This document shows, in pieces, positions 35,712 to 45,297 of a stretch of 64,000 nt of DNA. The stretch covers positions 62,001-126,000 of the forward strand of contig NZ_QCYK01000001.1 of the NCBI RefSeq assembly GCF_003071345.1, given 5' to 3'. Below the pieces are notes generated by a model that saw nothing but the letters and a program-made list of their open reading frames with translations, had not been told where the DNA came from and ran no database searches. The stretch's first letter is position 1. Each line of letters opens with the position of its first letter. This DNA comes from Chitinophaga parva (GTDB lineage Bacteria; Bacteroidota; Bacteroidia; Chitinophagales; Chitinophagaceae). Position numbers and translations under genes: made by a program.

Positions 35712-36149
35712 ATGGAACGCATTTTCACGCAGGAAGAACTGCCGGAAACGGCCCGCTTGTTCTGGGAAAAATTTCCCGATACCGCTGTTTTTGCCTTTGA
35801 CGGGCAGATGGGAGCGGGCAAAACCACTTTCATCAAAGCCCTGTGCACCGCTAAAGCCGTGCAGGACGTAACGTCCAGCCCCACTTTTTCTATCATCAAC
35901 GAGTATCATTACCCCGGCCCTTCCGGCGGGGAGGCCCGCATTTACCACCTGGACCTGTACCGCCTGCGCAATGAGCAGGAAGCCCTGGATGCCGGTGTGG
36001 AGGACTGTTTATACGGGGGCGATGTCTGCTTTGTAGAGTGGCCGGGCATTGTGACCAGCCTGTTGCCGGCAGATACGGTACTGGTGCAGCTGGAAACCCT
36101 GCCCGATCAAAAAAGGCTGTTAAGGGCAGGCCCGGCTTTTCGTAAATAA
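35712..36149 (+). CDS. tsaE: tRNA threonylcarbamoyladenosine biosynthesis ATPase TsaE
   Basis: 145 residues. Partner of TsaB-TsaD in making t6A37 in ANN-decoding tRNAs. Walker A GQMGAGKTTF at 31-40, the switch region TSSPTFSIINEY near 57, YHLDLYRL near 80 and VEWPG near 112 are all present. Length is typical. The start ATG at 35712 is close to a near-consensus -7 box (TAATTTCG), giving a very short leader. A terminator-free 52-bp gap leads to ald, which has its own -7 box. Confidence 0.95.
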   Translation: MERIFTQEELPETARLFWEKFPDTAVFAFDGQMGAGKTTFIKALCTAKAVQDVTSSPTFSIINEYHYPGPSGGEARIYHLDLYRLRNEQEALDAGVEDCLYGGDVCFVEWPGIVTSLLPADTVLVQLETLPDQKRLLRAGPAFRK

Positions 36150-36153
36150 CAGT

Positions 36154-36161
36154 TATCTTTG
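36154..36161 (+). promoter_or_regulatory. -7 box upstream of ald
   Basis: TATCTTTG, a full match to TAnnTTTG, 41 bp before the ald start and just after tsaE. Confidence 0.7.
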
Positions 36162-36201
36162 AAAACACCTTAATTCACCCTCAAATAATTGGCATAATCA
36201 T

Positions 36202-37419
36202 ATGGAGCAGCGGCAAAAACCGGTTGTGAGTGCGGGCTTTACTTATTCTCCATTGGAAGAGATGCTGGACATCCCTCAAAAAAACACCCGGCTTCATATT
36301 GGTATACCCAAGGAAACATCTTTCCAGGAAAACCGCATTGCGCTGACCCCGGATGCAGTGGCCATCCTGGTGCACAACGGGCACAATATTGCCGTGGAGC
36401 ATGGCGCAGGAGATGGTTCCCATTTCTATGACACAGATTACGCAGAAGCAGGTGCAGAGATCCTGTACGATAAAGCGGCTGTTTTTAAATCCGATATTAT
36501 TCTCAAATCCGCCCCGCTGAATGATGCGGAGATAGCGCTGCTGCACCCGCACCAGATCGTGATCTCCCCTATTCACCTGGCCGCGCTGCAGGCAGAACAG
36601 ATGCAGCGCATGATGGATAAACGCATTACCCTGCTTTCTTTTGAAAACCTGAAAGATGACGCAGGCACCTACCCCATCGTGCGCGCCATGAGTGAAATAG
36701 CCGGGGGGGCGGTGATGCTGCTGGCAGGGCAGTACCTGAGCAACGCCCATTATGGCAAAGGCATTTTGCTGGGCGGGGTTACCGGCATTCCGCCTACCAA
36801 GGTGGTCATCATCGGCGCCGGCATTGTGGGCGAATTTGCCGCCCGCACCGCGCTGGCCCTGGGCTCGTCTGTAAAAGTATTTGACAACAATATTTACAAA
36901 CTGAAACGCCTGCAGAACAATATTGGCGTACGGGTATTTACCTCCGTATTACGGCCCAAGGTACTGGCAGAGCAGCTGCGCAATGCGGATGTGGCAGTGG
37001 GTGCCCTTTCATCGCAGAATGGCCGCACGCCCGTTGTGGTGTCTGAAACCATGGTGAGCAATATGAAAGCCGGGGCCGTGATCGTGGATGTGAGTATAGA
37101 CCGGGGCGGCTGCTTTGAAACGTCCCACATCACCAGCCACGAAAATCCCATTTTCAAAAAATATGACGTAGTACACTACTGTGTGCCCAACATTGCCTCC
37201 GGCTTTGCCCGCACCGCCTCAGAAGCCATCAGCAATGTGCTCATGCCGCTGCTCCTGGAAGCCGCGGACGACGGCGGTTTTGAGAACCTGGTATGGATAA
37301 AGCGGGGTGTGCGCAATGGCATCTATCTTTACAAAGGCGCCCTTACCAATTACCACCTGAGCGAACGCTTTAAACTGAAATATACGGACCTGGAACTGCT
37401 GTTGGCAGTGAAGGGTTGA
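36202..37419 (+). CDS. ald: Alanine dehydrogenase
   Basis: 405 residues. NAD-dependent interconversion of alanine and pyruvate plus ammonia. N-terminal AlaDH/PNT domain: IGIPKETSFQENRIALTPDAV, VEHGAGDGSHFYDTDY; NAD domain: VVIIGAGIVGEFAARTALALG (~200-215). HYCVPNIASGFARTASEAISN near 325 carries active-site residues. It has an extra N-terminal ~30 residues (MEQRQKPVVSAGFTYSPLEE) relative to Bacillus Ald, usual in this phylum. The stop is followed by a GTAC-type heptad element containing a terminator. Confidence 0.94.
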   Translation: MEQRQKPVVSAGFTYSPLEEMLDIPQKNTRLHIGIPKETSFQENRIALTPDAVAILVHNGHNIAVEHGAGDGSHFYDTDYAEAGAEILYDKAAVFKSDIILKSAPLNDAEIALLHPHQIVISPIHLAALQAEQMQRMMDKRITLLSFENLKDDAGTYPIVRAMSEIAGGAVMLLAGQYLSNAHYGKGILLGGVTGIPPTKVVIIGAGIVGEFAARTALALGSSVKVFDNNIYKLKRLQNNIGVRVFTSVLRPKVLAEQLRNADVAVGALSSQNGRTPVVVSETMVSNMKAGAVIVDVSIDRGGCFETSHITSHENPIFKKYDVVHYCVPNIASGFARTASEAISNVLMPLLLEAADDGGFENLVWIKRGVRNGIYLYKGALTNYHLSERFKLKYTDLELLLAVKG

Positions 37420-37424
37420 TGATT

Positions 37425-37539
37425 GTGCAGTGTACAATGACATAAATTATAGAGGGGTTGCGATGGTCATATCGCAACCCCTTCGTTCTTTAATATCCTT
37501 CGCGGTACACTATACATTGTACACGGTACATTGTACAAT
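37425..37539. repeat. GTAC-type 7-bp repeat arms enclosing the ald terminator
   Basis: Left arm, in phase: GTGCAGT, GTACAAT (37425-37438). Right arm, inverted: GTACACT, ATACATT, GTACACG, GTACATT, GTACAAT (37505-37539). Between them a perfect 12-bp stem-loop, AGGGGTTGCGAT/ATCGCAACCCCT at 37453-37482, acts as terminator. The element spans the whole spacer between ald (+) and uppP (-). Confidence 0.7.
37453..37482 (+). terminator. Terminator of ald
   Basis: 12-bp perfect stem with loop GGTCAT, followed on the plus strand by TCGTTCTTT. It lies inside the heptad-flanked element. Confidence 0.7.
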
Positions 37540-37541
37540 TT

Positions 37542-38348
37542 TTACGCTTTCAAATACCCCCAGTAAACCGCTGCAAACACCAACAGGCCTACAATGATGC
37601 GGTAAACGCCCCACATTTTGAAGCCATATTTTTTCAGGGAGTTGATGAACAATTTAATGGCCGCCATGGCTACCAGGAAGGCGATGAAGCCACCAACGGC
37701 CAGTTTCAGCAGATTATCACTACCTACGCCGGGGCCGATCAGCAGGTCTTTCTTTTTCAACAGGTCGTAACCGGTAGCGGCCAGCATGGCGGGAACGGCC
37801 AGGAAGAAGGAAAACTCCGCGGCTTCCGCACGGGTTAGTTTTTGCTGCATACCGCCTACAATCGTGGCGGCACTGCGGCTGGTGCCAGGCAATAATGCAA
37901 GGCATTGGAAGAACCCGATACGCAAAGCGCGGAACACATCCACCTTGGCTACAGAATCGATCTCCGGCTTGTTGAACCACTTATCCACAAACAGCAGGAT
38001 GATGCCCCCTACAAACAGGGTGCACCCTACTACCAATGGGCTACCCAGCAGTTTCTCAATTTCCTTGTGTAGTAAAAACCCCAGGATAAGCAGGGGCAGC
38101 ACCCCCAGGATGATCTTCTGGTAAAACTGCAGCCAGCCTTGCTGGAAGGAAAAGAACTTTTTCCAGTACAGCACCACTACGGCCAGGATAGCGCCCAGCT
38201 GTATGGCCACTTCATAGAGCTTTACAAATTCATCGTCGGCAATGCCCATGGCAGCGCTGGTGAGGATCATATGCCCGGTGGAAGAAATGGGCAGGTATTC
38301 TGTAATACCTTCAACAATAGCAAGAATAACCGTTTGTAACCAATCCAT
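37542..38348 (-). CDS. uppP: Undecaprenyl-diphosphate phosphatase
   Basis: 268 residues, all hydrophobic helices. Recycles the C55 lipid carrier of peptidoglycan and O-antigen synthesis by removing a phosphate. The two BacA-family active-site motifs are EGITEYLPISSTGHM at ~14-28 and LPGTSRSAATIVGGM at ~160-175 (Glu, Ser/Thr and Arg residues). Length is typical. The gene is the last of a minus-strand group ftsX-DUF3098-uppP, but a terminator stands between it and DUF3098. Confidence 0.96.
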   Translation of the reverse strand: MDWLQTVILAIVEGITEYLPISSTGHMILTSAAMGIADDEFVKLYEVAIQLGAILAVVVLYWKKFFSFQQGWLQFYQKIILGVLPLLILGFLLHKEIEKLLGSPLVVGCTLFVGGIILLFVDKWFNKPEIDSVAKVDVFRALRIGFFQCLALLPGTSRSAATIVGGMQQKLTRAEAAEFSFFLAVPAMLAATGYDLLKKKDLLIGPGVGSDNLLKLAVGGFIAFLVAMAAIKLFINSLKKYGFKMWGVYRIIVGLLVFAAVYWGYLKA

Positions 38349-38380
38349 AATAAAAAATTAATGCCTGCTTATGGGCATAC

Positions 38381-38407
38381 AAAAAGCGATGGGGTGCATC
38401 GCTTTTG
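38381..38407 (-). terminator. Terminator between DUF3098 gene and uppP
   Basis: AAAAGCGATG/CATCGCTTTT 10-bp stem with short loop; T-run on the minus strand. It ends transcription from ftsX-DUF3098 or attenuates uppP. Confidence 0.75.
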
Positions 38408-38441
38408 TGACTTAAAAAAATATCGTTTATCCGGGAGGGAA

Positions 38442-38762
38442 TTAAAGGGTTTTTGCGGCTTCCGGCGTGGTGCTCTTCGGTTTGCGCATGATAGCATAAG
38501 CTTCAATAGCGAGGCCCAGGAGGATCACGATGGGCGCCAGGGTGATGCGGCGGAAGCTGTACACTTCCTCCGGTTTAAAGGAATTGGGATCATTGCTGCC
38601 ACCACCGGTCATCAGGAGAAAGCCGATCACGATCACCACCAGGCCGGCAGCCATGATCTTGTACGCATCTTTAGCGAACAGGAAGCGGTTATCTACGGCC
38701 GGCGCAGCTTTTTCGGCATGTTTTTCTGCCGGTTTGCCCGGTGCATTATATCCTTTAGCCAT
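38442..38762 (-). CDS. DUF3098 membrane protein
   Basis: 106 residues. Cytoplasmic Lys/Ala-rich N-terminus (GKPAEKHAEKAAPAV), then two membrane helices (IMAAGLVVIVIGFLLMTGG and RITLAPIVILLGLAIEAYAI) separated by NDPNSFKPEEVYSFR, a segment diagnostic for DUF3098. The family is restricted to Bacteroidota and regularly sits between ftsX and uppP, as here. Function is unknown; context suggests the cell envelope or division. Confidence 0.92.
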   Translation of the reverse strand: MAKGYNAPGKPAEKHAEKAAPAVDNRFLFAKDAYKIMAAGLVVIVIGFLLMTGGGSNDPNSFKPEEVYSFRRITLAPIVILLGLAIEAYAIMRKPKSTTPEAAKTL

Positions 38763-38881
38763 AAGTATTTTCTAAAATTGGAAAGCAATATACGATTAAT
38801 GTCCAAAAACCAATGTCAAAACCGCCCAGGCCCCCGCTCTCACCGCCCAATGCCGGGAAATCCGGGTCTAACGGGTACCTG

Positions 38882-39760
38882 CTAGTACAGGTCGTCCAGT
38901 TTCATGCGGAGGTATTTCATCACAGACCGGTGGGTGCTCAGCACACAGATGCCAATGCCCAGGGAGATCAGGCCCAGGAAGAGGAGGCCTACCAGGAAGT
39001 AATCCTTCAGGTCTTCAAAACCGGGCAGCTCCAGGCGCTGGCGGGTGATCCACAACACCCCAATGAGGCCGATGATGGCCAGCAACGCACTGATAGCGCC
39101 ATTGATAATGGCCCGCAGGTCAAACGGTTTGGCAATGAACCAGCGGGTGGCGCCTACCATCTGCATGGTCTTGATCAGGAAACGGTTGCTGAACATGGCC
39201 AGGCGGATCGTATTGTCTATCAGCACGATCACTACCAGGGCCAGCACCACGCAAAGCCCGAGCACTACCAGGCCTATCCTGCGTACGTTCTCATTTAATT
39301 TGTCTACCAGGGCCCGCTGGTACGATACCTCGCGCACCGCTGCGATCTGGGAGAAGCTGTTTTCAATTATCTTGAGGCTGTCTGCGTTCACGTAGGCAGA
39401 CCGCGCCTTGAAGTTAATGCTGGCATACAGGGGGTTATAGCCGAGCAGGCTGGTAAAATCCTCTCCAAAGTCTTTCTTAAAGCGCTCTGCCGCCATATCT
39501 TTGGACACATATTCAATGCTGCGCACATACGGTTTATTGGCAATGGAGTCTTTCAATGCCTGGGCCTGGGTATCCTTCACGTTATCGCGCAGGATCACCT
39601 GGATCTCCACCCCTTCCTTGAAATACACACTAAGCTTATTGGCCTGGATAACAAAGAGGCCCAGGGTGCCCAGCAGGAAAAGGACCAGGGCTACACCTAT
39701 GATGGAAGATATGTAAGAAGGACTGGATTTTTTAGACGAGGATTTCCCAGATTGAGCCAT
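38882..39760 (-). CDS. ftsX: Cell division protein FtsX
   Basis: 292 residues. ABC-type permease subunit that with FtsE regulates septal peptidoglycan hydrolysis. One TM at ~22-44 (ISSIIGVALVLFLLGTLGL), a periplasmic domain (~45-170) with KLSVYFKEGVEIQVILRD, and three C-terminal TMs with the FtsX/MacB signature around FLIKTMQMVGATRWFIAKPF. The Ser/Lys-rich start is common in this phylum. ftsE is not adjacent. The gene is divergent from leuS. Confidence 0.94.
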   Translation of the reverse strand: MAQSGKSSSKKSSPSYISSIIGVALVLFLLGTLGLFVIQANKLSVYFKEGVEIQVILRDNVKDTQAQALKDSIANKPYVRSIEYVSKDMAAERFKKDFGEDFTSLLGYNPLYASINFKARSAYVNADSLKIIENSFSQIAAVREVSYQRALVDKLNENVRRIGLVVLGLCVVLALVVIVLIDNTIRLAMFSNRFLIKTMQMVGATRWFIAKPFDLRAIINGAISALLAIIGLIGVLWITRQRLELPGFEDLKDYFLVGLLFLGLISLGIGICVLSTHRSVMKYLRMKLDDLY

Positions 39761-39796
39761 TAGTCACGGTTTATGGGCGAAAATAACAAATATGTT

Positions 39797-39804
39797 TAAT
39801 TTTG
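39797..39804 (+). promoter_or_regulatory. -7 box upstream of leuS
   Basis: TAATTTTG, full match to TAnnTTTG, about 100 bp before the leuS start. The opposite strand has a one-mismatch box CATATTTG (near 39787) for ftsX. Confidence 0.6.
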
Positions 39805-39904
39805 CCGTCCCAACAGATTTAAAAATTAACAAATTCAATAACGTTGGCAGACAATGCATTATTTTGTTTGCAAACACACTTGAAAAGACAGGATACAAGC
39901 TTTT

Positions 39905-42676
39905 ATGGAATACAATTTCAGGTCAATCGAGCAAAAATGGCAGCAGCAATGGGATGCTACCCATGCATACCGCGTCAGCAACGATAGCGACAAACCCAAA
40001 TGTTATGTGCTGGACATGTTCCCCTACCCTTCCGGCGCCGGCCTGCACGTAGGCCACCCGCTGGGCTACATCTCCAGCGATATCTATGCCCGTTATAAAC
40101 GCCTGAAAGGCTTTAACGTGCTACATCCCATGGGTTATGACGCCTTTGGCCTTCCCGCAGAACAATATGCCCTGGAAACCGGCCAGCACCCGGCGGTGAC
40201 CACGGAAAATAATATCAACACCTTCCGCACCCAGCTGGATAATATCGGCTTTTGCTACGACTGGGAGCGCCAGGTGAAAACCAGCGATCCTTCCTACTAC
40301 AAATGGACCCAGTGGCTGTTCCTCCAGATCTATAACAGCTGGTTTAACCGCCACACCCAGAAGGCAGAACCCATCAGCACCCTGGTATCCATCTTTGCGG
40401 CGGAAGGTAATGTGCGCCATGAATGCCCCGGCGACCGCCAGTTGCGCTTCTCCGCGGTAGACTGGCAGGCGTACAGTGAAGACGCCCGCCTGCAGGTATT
40501 AATGCAGTACCGCCTGGCTTTCCTGGCCTATGCAGAGGTGAACTGGTGCGAGGCACTGGGCACCGTACTGGCCAATGACGAAGTGGTGAACGGTGTGAGC
40601 GAACGTGGTGGCTACCCCGTAGTGAAAAAGAAAATGCGCCAATGGTTCATGCGCATTACTGAATATGCAAACCGCCTGCTGGAAGGCCTGGAAACCGTGG
40701 CCTACAGCGATGCGATGAAGGAAATGCAGCGCAACTGGATCGGCAAGAGCCAGGGCGCAGAGATCAAATTCCCCATCAAAGGCGCGCCGGCAGAGACTTT
40801 TATCACCGTGTACACCACCCGCCCGGATACCATTTACGGCGTAGATTTCATGGTGCTGGCTCCGGAACATGAGCTGGTATCCATCATTACCACCGGCGAA
40901 CAACAGGCTACCATCAGCGCTTATATTGATTATGTGCAAAGCCGCTCAGAGCGGGAGCGCATGGCAGAAGTAAAACAGGTGACCGGCGCCTTTACAGGGG
41001 CCTATGCCATTAATCCTATCAGCGGGCAGGAAGTGCCGGTGTGGATCTCCGAGTACGTACTGGCCGGCTACGGCACCGGCGCTATCATGGCCGTGCCCTG
41101 CGGTGATCAGCGCGACTTTGGCTTTGCAAAGCATTTTGATATTCCCATCACCAATATCCTCGGTGCCGCCTTCAACGGCCAGGAAGCCAATCCTACCAAG
41201 GATGCGATCCTGGAAAACAGCGGCTCCCTCAATGGCACGCCCATGCGCGACGCCAGCGAGATCGTGATCCGGGAGCTGGAAAATAAGGGCATTGGCCGCC
41301 GCCAGATCAATTACAAGATGCGCGATGCTGGCTTCAGCCGCCAGCGTTACTGGGGCGAGCCTTTCCCCATCGTGTACAAACACGGCGTGGCCCATCCCAT
41401 TGATGAAAAGGAACTCCCGCTGGAACTGCCGCATATTGAAAATTACAAACCCGGCCCTGAAGGCGAAGGCCCGCTGGCCAACATTACCGAGTGGGTGGAC
41501 ATTGCCCCCGGTGTGCGCCGCGAAACCAATACCATGCCCGGTTACGCCGGTAGCAGCTGGTACTTCCTGCGCTACATGGACCCGCATAATTCAGAAACCT
41601 TTGCCAGCCGCCATGCCACGGACTACTGGAACCAGGTGGATGTATATGTAGGGGGTACAGAGCACGCCGTAGGCCACCTGCTGTATTCCCGCATGTGGAC
41701 GAAAGTATTCTGCGACCTGGACCTCATCGGTTTTGACGAGCCTTACAAAAAGCTCATCAACCAGGGCATGATCCAGGGCTCCAGCCGTTTTGTTTATCGT
41801 GTAAAAGGCTCCAATGAATACGTTTCCTTTGGCCTGAAAGATCAATATGAAACAGACCGCCTGCACGTGGATGTAAATATTGTAGATGGCGTGGTGCTGG
41901 ATACAGCAGCGTTCCGCAAATGGAAAACAGATTTTGCAGATGCTACGTTCGTGCTGGAAAACGGACAGTACATTTGCGGCACGGAAGTGGAGAAAATGAG
42001 TAAAAGCAAGTACAATACCGTAAACCCCAATGAACTGGTGGATAAATACGGTGCTGATACTTTCCGCATGTATGAAATGTTCCTGGGCCCCGTGGAGCAA
42101 TCCAAACCCTGGGATACCAAGGGCATTGAAGGCGTACACCGCTTCCTGAAAAAACTCTGGCGCCTGTTCTACGATGAGCAGAAAGGCTGGATCGTGACCG
42201 AAGAAGCACCTTCCGCGGAAGCATTGAAAGTGCTGCACAAAGCCATCCAGAAAATTGATAACGATACGGAGAACTTCTCCTACAATACCGCGGTAAGCCA
42301 GTTCATGATCTGCGTGAACGAACTGGCCACCCTGAAGGCCAGCCGCCGTGCAGTGCTGGAACCTTTGCTGGTGCTGCTGGCGCCTTACGCGCCGCATATT
42401 GCCGCAGAGCTGTGGGAAGCCCTGGGCAACACCACCAGCGTACTGGATGCAGCCTACCCGGTGTTTGATGAACAGTACACCAAGGAAAGCGCCTTCAACT
42501 ACCCCGTAGCCGTGAATGGTAAAACCCGCACTGAAATGAGCCTCCCGCTGGATGCAGACAATGCAGCCATAGAAGCCGCCGTGCTGGCCCATGAAGACCT
42601 CCAGAAATGGCTGGATGGTAAAACGGTAAAACGCGTGGTGATCGTGAAAGGAAGGATGATCAACCTGGTGATCTAA
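39905..42676 (+). CDS. leuS: Leucine--tRNA ligase
   Basis: 923 residues. Class I synthetase. HIGH motif as HVGH at 48-51 in PYPSGAGLHVGHPLGY; KMSKS as EVEKMSKSKYN near 697. The CP1 editing domain is present (TTRPDTIYGVDFMVLAPEH and YGTGAIMAVPCGDQRDFGFA with the editing Asp). A segment of ~60 residues before KMSKS (GSSRFVYRVKGSNEYVSFGL...) is longer than in E. coli LeuRS, as in other Bacteroidota. The ~95-nt leader shows no T-box pattern. Ends at a bidirectional terminator. Confidence 0.97.
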   Translation: MEYNFRSIEQKWQQQWDATHAYRVSNDSDKPKCYVLDMFPYPSGAGLHVGHPLGYISSDIYARYKRLKGFNVLHPMGYDAFGLPAEQYALETGQHPAVTTENNINTFRTQLDNIGFCYDWERQVKTSDPSYYKWTQWLFLQIYNSWFNRHTQKAEPISTLVSIFAAEGNVRHECPGDRQLRFSAVDWQAYSEDARLQVLMQYRLAFLAYAEVNWCEALGTVLANDEVVNGVSERGGYPVVKKKMRQWFMRITEYANRLLEGLETVAYSDAMKEMQRNWIGKSQGAEIKFPIKGAPAETFITVYTTRPDTIYGVDFMVLAPEHELVSIITTGEQQATISAYIDYVQSRSERERMAEVKQVTGAFTGAYAINPISGQEVPVWISEYVLAGYGTGAIMAVPCGDQRDFGFAKHFDIPITNILGAAFNGQEANPTKDAILENSGSLNGTPMRDASEIVIRELENKGIGRRQINYKMRDAGFSRQRYWGEPFPIVYKHGVAHPIDEKELPLELPHIENYKPGPEGEGPLANITEWVDIAPGVRRETNTMPGYAGSSWYFLRYMDPHNSETFASRHATDYWNQVDVYVGGTEHAVGHLLYSRMWTKVFCDLDLIGFDEPYKKLINQGMIQGSSRFVYRVKGSNEYVSFGLKDQYETDRLHVDVNIVDGVVLDTAAFRKWKTDFADATFVLENGQYICGTEVEKMSKSKYNTVNPNELVDKYGADTFRMYEMFLGPVEQSKPWDTKGIEGVHRFLKKLWRLFYDEQKGWIVTEEAPSAEALKVLHKAIQKIDNDTENFSYNTAVSQFMICVNELATLKASRRAVLEPLLVLLAPYAPHIAAELWEALGNTTSVLDAAYPVFDEQYTKESAFNYPVAVNGKTRTEMSLPLDADNAAIEAAVLAHEDLQKWLDGKTVKRVVIVKGRMINLVI

Positions 42677-42697
42677 CGATCATCCCGTATAAAAATA

Positions 42698-42735
42698 AAA
42701 ATGGACTGCATCATCATTTGATCAGTCCATTTTTA
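42698..42735. terminator. Bidirectional terminator between leuS and the M28 peptidase gene
   Basis: AAAAATGGACTG/CAGTCCATTTTT, perfect 12-bp stem with 13-nt loop, T-runs on both strands. Confidence 0.9.
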
Positions 42736-42755
42736 TTTTATGTATGTTATTTCTT

Positions 42756-44075
42756 TTATTGATCCACGCTGTTCTTATCAATGCGGGTAGGCGTATCCTT
42801 GCCGCTGACAATGCTTTGTGCACTCAGGGCAATGGCCTGGATGGTTTTGGTAATGTTGGCAATGTCCAGCGTTTTCACTTCATCTGTTACCTGGTGATAG
42901 TCTTTATCAGCATCTATCTGGTCTGTGGAGATGGTGTGCGCCGGTACGCCCAAACGCGCCAGGGTAGCGTTGTCTGAGCGATAGAACAAGTGTTGGTCCG
43001 GGTAAGGATCGGGGTAGAATTTAAAGGCGGTGCCTTCCAGGTTCTTTTGGAGGATGGGGCCAAAATCGCTGCGCTCAAAGCCGGTGATGAAAGCGGTGTT
43101 GGTACCAAACTTGGCTTCCTTACCGATCATCTCTATGTTGAACATGGCCACTACGCTGTCTGCATCCAGCTGATGGGAGAAATAATGGGAACCAAAGCCG
43201 CCCATTTCTTCCGCGGTGAAAGCTACAAATACAAGGGTACGCGCATTGTTATGCAGTTTTTTAAAGTGCTGGGCCAGCGTGATCACCGCGGTAGTGCCGG
43301 AAGCATCATCATCTGCGCCATTGGCAATGCTGTCTTTAGCGGCATTGGGCTCAATGATGCCGAGGTGATCATAATGGCCGGAGAATACCACGTACTCACC
43401 TTTCAGGCTTTTACTCCTGCCGGGCAGGATGCCTACTACGTTATTCAGCTTCGCCTTATCGATCCGCTGGTTTACAGACAGGCTCCAGTTATCAATATTG
43501 GCATTGTTATTATCCTTCAGCACAAACAGCAGGCTATGGCTGCTGTCCAGCTTTTCCTTTGCGTTGTTGTTCAGGTATCCCTGGAACTGGGCAAACTGTT
43601 CTGCATGTTTGGCATCTACCCAGATCACGGCGTTCTTTTGCAGGCGCAGGTATTTGCCCATTTCTTTGAACAGGTCCTCATCCGGGCCAATGTTCATGAT
43701 CTCTACGCGGCTGTCTGTGGAGGTCCAGTCCAGGTGGGTGTTATTGCTGCGCAGGATGGTCTTGTTATGGGCAGGCTGGCCATTGATGCGCAGGTCTGTT
43801 TTGGTGTTCACCAGTTTGAACACAGAAAATTCCTGGCGGAAGTTCTTTTCGCCGGGGAGGGGTTTGAGGCCCGCCTTGGCAAACTCGCTTTCAATGAAAG
43901 CAGATGCCCGCTGGATATCCGGGGTAAAGGTTTTACGGCCCCGCATTTTATCGGACGCCAGGGTACTGATGATGCGTTTTACTTCGCCTTCTTTAATATC
44001 GCTTTGGGCATGGAGGGCGCATGCGGCGTGCAGCAGCAGGCCCAGGGCCAGTAACATTTTGGTTGACCGGTTCAT
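42756..44075 (-). CDS. Secreted M28 family metallopeptidase
   Basis: 439 residues. Signal peptide [24 protein letters not shown] (cleavage after HAQ; a Cys in the hydrophobic part gives a weak lipobox). Zinc aminopeptidase fold of the M28 family: FSGHYDHLG (first His), [18 protein letters not shown] (bridging Asp), [16 protein letters not shown] (catalytic Glu pair), then FNIEMIGK and a late His in YHQVTDE. A protease-associated-like insert lies between ~110 and 215. Likely an exported aminopeptidase or carboxypeptidase for peptide nutrients. Confidence 0.93.
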   Translation of the reverse strand: MNRSTKMLLALGLLLHAACALHAQSDIKEGEVKRIISTLASDKMRGRKTFTPDIQRASAFIESEFAKAGLKPLPGEKNFRQEFSVFKLVNTKTDLRINGQPAHNKTILRSNNTHLDWTSTDSRVEIMNIGPDEDLFKEMGKYLRLQKNAVIWVDAKHAEQFAQFQGYLNNNAKEKLDSSHSLLFVLKDNNNANIDNWSLSVNQRIDKAKLNNVVGILPGRSKSLKGEYVVFSGHYDHLGIIEPNAAKDSIANGADDDASGTTAVITLAQHFKKLHNNARTLVFVAFTAEEMGGFGSHYFSHQLDADSVVAMFNIEMIGKEAKFGTNTAFITGFERSDFGPILQKNLEGTAFKFYPDPYPDQHLFYRSDNATLARLGVPAHTISTDQIDADKDYHQVTDEVKTLDIANITKTIQAIALSAQSIVSGKDTPTRIDKNSVDQ

Positions 44076-44155
44076 AATGGCAGTTTAGAAATGTGCGGTA
44101 AAATAAGGCTTTTCCGGGCTAAATCGGAATTTCCATCACAGCGCGGTAAAAACCC

Positions 44156-44163
44156 TATTTTTG
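44156..44163 (+). promoter_or_regulatory. -7 box upstream of ruvB
   Basis: TATTTTTG, a full match to TAnnTTTG, 27 bp before the ruvB start. Confidence 0.65.
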
Positions 44164-44189
44164 TTGCAGGTATCAACTACCCGATCATT

Positions 44190-45218
44190 ATGTCCAATCC
44201 GCATTTAAGGCCAGACGAGAACCGGCTCACCAACGCTGAAAAAGAGTTTGAAAACAGCATACGGCCCAAAGAGATCCTTGATTTCTCCGGGCAGGATCAG
44301 ATCATCGAAAACCTGAAGATATTTATCAAGGCGGCCAAGCTCCGGGGCGAAGCCCTGGACCATGTGCTGTTCCATGGCCCTCCCGGCCTGGGAAAGACCA
44401 CCCTGTCGCGCATTGTAGCCAATGAGCTTGGGGTGAATATTAAGGAAACCTCTGGCCCGGTGATAGAAAAACCCGGCGAGCTGGCCGGCCTGCTCACAAA
44501 CCTGGGCCAGCATGATGTACTCTTCATCGACGAGATCCACCGCCTGAGCACCGTGGTGGAGGAATACCTGTACTCCGCCATGGAGGATTTCCGCATTGAT
44601 ATCATGATCGATAACGGGCCCAATGCGCGGTCTATCCAGATCAATTTGCAGCCCTTTACACTGATAGGCGCCACCACCCGTTCCGGGTTGCTGACGGCGC
44701 CCCTGCTCAGCAGGTTTGGCATTAAGTCAAGACTGGAATATTACAGTGCGGATATGCTGCAGAAGATCATCTGGCGCGCCGCGGAAATACTGGGGACCAA
44801 GATCACGTCTGATGCGGCCATGGAGATAGCACGCCGCAGCCGGGGTACGCCCCGTATTGCCAACGGCTTGCTGCGCCGTGTGCGGGACTTTGCGCAGGTG
44901 ATTGGCAATGGAGTGATAGACCTGGCCATTGCGCAGCATAGTTTGCGTGCGCTGAATGTGGATGAATATGGGCTGGATGAGATGGATAACCGGATCCTGA
45001 ATACGATCATTGAGAATTTTAAAGGTGGTCCTGTGGGGATCACGACCATTGCTACGGCGGTAGGAGAAGAAGCGGGGACGCTGGAGGAGGTGTATGAGCC
45101 TTTTCTTATACAGGAAGGGTTTATTAAGCGGACGCCGAGGGGAAGAGAAGTGACGGAGAAGGCGTATCTGCATTTGGGGAAGACGCCGGGGAAGGGGAAT
45201 GGGAGTCTGTTGTTTTAG
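44190..45218 (+). CDS. ruvB: Holliday junction branch migration helicase RuvB
   Basis: 342 residues from the ATG at 44190 ([20 protein letters not shown]); the upstream in-frame start at 44091 would place the -7 box inside the coding region. AAA+ motor of branch migration. [21 protein letters not shown], Walker [16 protein letters not shown], Walker [11 protein letters not shown], the beta-hairpin region for RuvA contact, [17 protein letters not shown] and the C-terminal winged helix [34 protein letters not shown] in pieces. ruvC is 3 kb away; ruvA is not in the window. Confidence 0.97.
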   Translation: MSNPHLRPDENRLTNAEKEFENSIRPKEILDFSGQDQIIENLKIFIKAAKLRGEALDHVLFHGPPGLGKTTLSRIVANELGVNIKETSGPVIEKPGELAGLLTNLGQHDVLFIDEIHRLSTVVEEYLYSAMEDFRIDIMIDNGPNARSIQINLQPFTLIGATTRSGLLTAPLLSRFGIKSRLEYYSADMLQKIIWRAAEILGTKITSDAAMEIARRSRGTPRIANGLLRRVRDFAQVIGNGVIDLAIAQHSLRALNVDEYGLDEMDNRILNTIIENFKGGPVGITTIATAVGEEAGTLEEVYEPFLIQEGFIKRTPRGREVTEKAYLHLGKTPGKGNGSLLF

Positions 45219-45242
45219 AAACACTTTAGATGTCATACAAAG

Positions 45243-45268
45243 ATGCCGCTCAGACAGCGGCATTTTTT
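45243..45268 (+). terminator. Terminator of ruvB
   Basis: ATGCCGCT-CAGAC-AGCGGCAT stem-loop followed by TTTTT. Confidence 0.9.
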
Positions 45269-45297
45269 GTGGGGACTATTTCAGGAACTGTGTAAGT

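Noticed and set aside
39805..39904. T-box or other riboswitch in the leuS leader
   Set aside because: No T-box sequence, specifier loop or antiterminator/terminator pair can be drawn; T-boxes are not expected in this phylum.
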